From assembly GCF_900167025.1 (NCBI RefSeq), contig NZ_FUXC01000002.1, positions 62,001 to 126,000 on the forward strand: a DNA stretch of 64,000 nt, read 5' to 3'. Under the pieces are notes generated by a model. The model saw only the letters and a program-made list of their open reading frames with translations. It was not told where the DNA came from and ran no database searches. Origin of the DNA: Treponema berlinense. Lineage in GTDB: Bacteria; Spirochaetota; Spirochaetia; Treponematales; Treponemataceae. Shown one piece after another: positions 61,814 to 64,000 of the stretch (positions within the stretch are counted from its first letter, which is position 1; every line of letters begins with the position of its first letter). The position numbers were made by a program, and so were the translations under genes.

Positions 61814-63580
61814 TTATCTTATCGAATCAATATTTGCTTTTCCGCCAGGAACAAAAGGCAGTACATTTTCTTCCGGATCAACTTTTACAGTGACAATGTA
61901 CGGTTTGTTTTTTCTGTTTTGGTCAAAGGCTTTTTTGAACCATTCGCTGTCCGTGTTGGCATTTGTTCCTTCGATTCCAAATCCCTTTGCAATTTGAAGA
62001 AAATCTGGTTGTGCTGAAAAGGTGCTTGCTGAATAATTTTTGTCAAAAAGAAACTTTTGCTGCTGGTAAACCATGCCGAGCGTGTGATTTACAAAAATTA
62101 TTACCGTAACGGCAAGATTGTTTTCTGCCAGAGTTGCAAGTTCCTGAACGTTCATCAAGATTGAACCGTCGCCGCTTATGCAGATAACTCTTTTTTGCGG
62201 ATTTTGAAGCGACGCTCCGATTGCCGCCGGAAGTCCAAAACCCATTGTTCCGAGGCTTCCTGAGGTTAAAAATGTCCGCGGCTCGTTTACAGGATAGTAT
62301 TGGGCGGCAAACATTTGGTGCTGTCCAACGTCTGTCGTAACGAGTATGTCTTTTTCGTTGAGTCCGGCTTTTTGTGCAAGAGATGGAAGCTCTGAAATGA
62401 ATTTTCTCGGGTTTGCAGAATCTTCAAATCCCTCTCTTTTTTGATTTTTGTCCGGGGAACCGCAGTTGAGGGAAAAATTTTCTTTTGAAAGGTTTGCAAT
62501 TTTTTCTGCCCAAAGCCCGCGTTCCTGTGCAAATTCTTTGCTGTCCTGATTTTTTAAAATATTTTTGAGCGAATCTGTAATGAGAGGAACTGCAGTTTCT
62601 GCTTTGCAGACAAGGCTGAGTGTTGTCGGGAGAATTTTGTTTATTTCCGCAGCATCAATGTCGATATGAAGAATTTTTGCAGAAGGACAGAATTTTTTTA
62701 CGATTCCTGTTGCGCGGTCGTCAAAGCGCACTCCTGCCGCAAAAACCAGATCGCTTTCGTACATTGCAACATTTGCCGGGTAAGAGCCGTGCATGCCGAC
62801 CATTCCGGCATTGTCCGAATCTGTTTTTGGAATTGCTCCCAAGGCCATGAGCGAAGTTACAACGGGCAAGCGGTAATTTTTTTTGAATTCCCTCAATGCT
62901 TTTGCTGCTGCCGGAGAATTGCAGCCACCGCCAATGTACAAAACCGGTTTTTTTGCTTGTGCAAGCTCTAATGCCATTTTTTCTACGATATTTTGAATTT
63001 CTTCTTTTTTTGTGTGGAAGCGCACATTTTCTTCTTTGACGCAAAAATCTTCGTAATCTGGAAAATTTTCTACTTCGCACTGTGCGAGCTGAACGTCTCG
63101 TGGAATGTCAATTAAAACAGGACCCGGACGGCCTTCCTGGGCAATTGCAAAGGCCTGGGGAATTGCCGTCAAAAGTTCTTCCGGCTTTTTTACTGCAATC
63201 GAATGTTTTGTGATTGGGAACGAAAGACCGAAAGTGTCGGCTTCCTGAAACGCATCTGTTCCGATAAGATATGTGTTTACCTGACCGGTTATGGCAACCA
63301 GAGGAATCGAGTCGCTTCTTGCGTCTGCAATTGCCGTCAAAAGGTTCATTGCTCCTGGACCGCTTGTTGCCAGACAGACTGCCGCTTTTCCGGATGTGCG
63401 TGCCATTCCTTGTGCTATAAAGCCTGCCGCCTGTTCCTGACGCACAAGAATATGACGGATTGAACTTTTATTGAGTTCATCGTACAAAGGCAGAATTGAA
63501 CCCCCGGGGATTCCCGAAACAGTTTTAATGCCCTGTTTTTCGAGCATTTTTACAACGATTTGTGCACCAGTCAACTTCAT
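61814..63580 (-). CDS. ilvB: Acetolactate synthase large subunit
   Basis: 588 aa from ATG 63578-63580 with TTTGGAGAA upstream; a TTG four codons earlier overlaps that site and is rejected. It condenses pyruvate with pyruvate or 2-oxobutyrate in valine, leucine and isoleucine synthesis. GGSILPLYDEL, RQEQAAGFIAQGMARTSGK with the catalytic Glu, and ISGDGSILMNVQELATLAENNLAVTVIIFVNHTLGMV (ThDP/metal motif GDG) are intact. No ilvN small subunit gene follows. The leader peptide and terminator upstream indicate attenuation. Confidence 0.95.
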   Translation of the reverse strand: MKLTGAQIVVKMLEKQGIKTVSGIPGGSILPLYDELNKSSIRHILVRQEQAAGFIAQGMARTSGKAAVCLATSGPGAMNLLTAIADARSDSIPLVAITGQVNTYLIGTDAFQEADTFGLSFPITKHSIAVKKPEELLTAIPQAFAIAQEGRPGPVLIDIPRDVQLAQCEVENFPDYEDFCVKEENVRFHTKKEEIQNIVEKMALELAQAKKPVLYIGGGCNSPAAAKALREFKKNYRLPVVTSLMALGAIPKTDSDNAGMVGMHGSYPANVAMYESDLVFAAGVRFDDRATGIVKKFCPSAKILHIDIDAAEINKILPTTLSLVCKAETAVPLITDSLKNILKNQDSKEFAQERGLWAEKIANLSKENFSLNCGSPDKNQKREGFEDSANPRKFISELPSLAQKAGLNEKDILVTTDVGQHQMFAAQYYPVNEPRTFLTSGSLGTMGFGLPAAIGASLQNPQKRVICISGDGSILMNVQELATLAENNLAVTVIIFVNHTLGMVYQQQKFLFDKNYSASTFSAQPDFLQIAKGFGIEGTNANTDSEWFKKAFDQNRKNKPYIVTVKVDPEENVLPFVPGGKANIDSIR

Positions 63581-63595
63581 ATTATTCTCCAAAAA

Positions 63596-63632
63596 ATAAA
63601 AAGGCTCTCAGGAAACTAGTTCCGGAGAGCCT
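63596..63632 (-). terminator. Attenuator terminator of ilvB
   Basis: On the minus strand AGGCTCTC pairs with GAGAGCCT (8 bp), extended by GGAA/TTCC past one mismatch around CTAG, followed by a T run. It lies between the leader peptide and ilvB. Confidence 0.88.
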
Positions 63633-63684
63633 GTAATTTACGCTTTAAATTTATCAAACAAAAATAAAAGCAACGACTTTCCGG

Positions 63685-63741
63685 CTAGATGGAAACCACC
63701 ACGAGAAGGACGCTGACTTTTACAAGGTTTGAATTAAACAT
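63685..63741 (-). CDS. ilvB leader peptide (attenuator)
   Basis: 18 codons, MFNSNLVKVSVLLVVVSI, with six Val, three Leu and one Ile codon. There is no ribosome binding site, and the -10 box ends 7 nt before the ATG. CTAGCCGG around the stop codon (63688-63681) can pair with CCGG-AA-CTAG in the terminator's 5' arm (63625-63616), giving an antiterminator. When a ribosome stalls at the Val/Leu codons that segment is free; when it ends at the stop codon it is covered. This is the expected logic of branched-chain attenuation. Confidence 0.85.
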   Translation of the reverse strand: MFNSNLVKVSVLLVVVSI

Positions 63742-63748
63742 ATTTTAA

Positions 63749-63777
63749 ATTATGTAACCACAAAAACGTTTTGTCAA
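63749..63777 (-). promoter_or_regulatory. Promoter of the ilvB leader
   Basis: On the minus strand TTGACA (63777-63772), 17-nt spacer, CATAAT (63754-63749), seven bases, then ATG. Same -10 hexamer and same layout as the leuA leader promoter. Confidence 0.7.
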
Positions 63778-63857
63778 GAATATAATTTGTAAGAAAAATA
63801 TGTTTTTAAGAAAAAAACTGTCAAAAATAAACTTTTGAGGACAATTTATAAAAAAAA

Positions 63858-63881
63858 GCCCGGCTAAAAACCTAGCCGGGC
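63858..63881 (-). terminator. Terminator of the gene at the right edge
   Basis: GCCCGGCTA and TAGCCGGGC form a perfect 9-bp stem around a 6-nt loop, followed on the minus strand by a T run. Confidence 0.8.
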
Positions 63882-63898
63882 CGGAATAAACTAAAATC

Positions 63899-64000
63899 CT
63901 ATCTTGTAATATTTGCTGCTATTGGATAAGAAACATAAATGTTTGTTGAATAGCTAGCGCTAACAGTAACCAGATAAGTTCCAATATTGAGTTTTGAAAG
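63899..64000 (-). CDS. C-terminal end of an unidentified protein (partial)
   Basis: Only the last 33 codons lie in the window, in one open frame to the edge with the stop at 63899-63901. The residues (TYLVTVSASYS and NIYVSYP segments) alternate hydrophobic and polar like beta strands, as in Ig-like or surface domains. A terminator follows. Too little for a family call. Confidence 0.65.
   Translation of the reverse strand, partial: LSKLNIGTYLVTVSASYSTNIYVSYPIAANITR

Overview
The window is a low-GC bacterial chromosome segment that reads as a Treponema-type spirochaete. The reasons are: two adjacent flaA-type periplasmic flagellar sheath genes next to fba; an archaeal-style V-type ATPase operon in place of an F-type one; the order mraZ-rsmH-ftsL-murF-ftsW-ftsQ-ftsA-ftsZ lacking ftsI, mraY, murD and murG, which matches the Treponema pallidum cluster as I remember it; and many (lipo)proteins with spirochaete-style signal peptides. 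leuA and ilvB with amino-acid-responsive leaders point to a free-living or gut/rumen saccharolytic Treponema rather than a reduced pathogen (inference). I see no prophage, insertion sequence or CRISPR array, and one tRNA gene (Asn).

Layout. 0-7 kb: the 3' part of an unknown large protein, a frameshifted cytidylate-kinase-like gene, a zinc-ribbon endonuclease-like gene next to a duplicated scrap of an outer-membrane-protein gene, an OmpP1/FadL-like porin and a radical SAM/SPASM protein. 7-10 kb: pgk, tpiA, secG. 10.3-20 kb: ptsN-like gene, then a V-ATPase operon (G/H-like, C, I, K, F, E, A, B, D) ending in a UspA gene. 20-25.6 kb: YugP-type metallopeptidase, the biotin ECF transporter bioY-bioM-bioN behind a BirA-like operator, an ArsB/SLC13-type permease, tRNA-Asn, DUF456 protein, 5-formyl-THF cyclo-ligase. 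25.6-38.3 kb: a catalytically dead M16 protein, a DUF4954 protein, leuA with a leader-peptide attenuator, a chemotaxis receptor, a GH3 lipoprotein, an RsmB-type methyltransferase, a GAF/HD-GYP protein. 38.3-40.9 kb (minus): infC-rpmI-rplT-coiled coil-zapA-yaiI. 41.8-44.5 kb: fba and flaA pair. 45.6-61.6 kb: division/cell-wall cluster continuing into xerC-like, TPR lipoprotein, dprA, topA, xerD-like, hslV, hslU. 61.8-63.8 kb (minus): ilvB with its own leader-peptide attenuator. The window ends in the 3' end of a minus-strand gene.

The most interesting signals are regulatory. leuA and ilvB are each preceded by a short branched-chain-rich leader peptide (17 and 18 aa), a rho-independent terminator and a plausible antiterminator in which the bases around the leader stop codon pair with the terminator. 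In both, the -10 box ends 6-7 nt before the ATG and there is no Shine-Dalgarno sequence, so the leader peptides appear to be translated from leaderless mRNA. hslV and the DUF456 gene show the same layout. Scattered through the intergenic spaces are GC-rich palindromic elements of at least two families with conserved ends and different central hairpins. All coordinates, pairings and motif calls were made by eye; no searches or folding were run.
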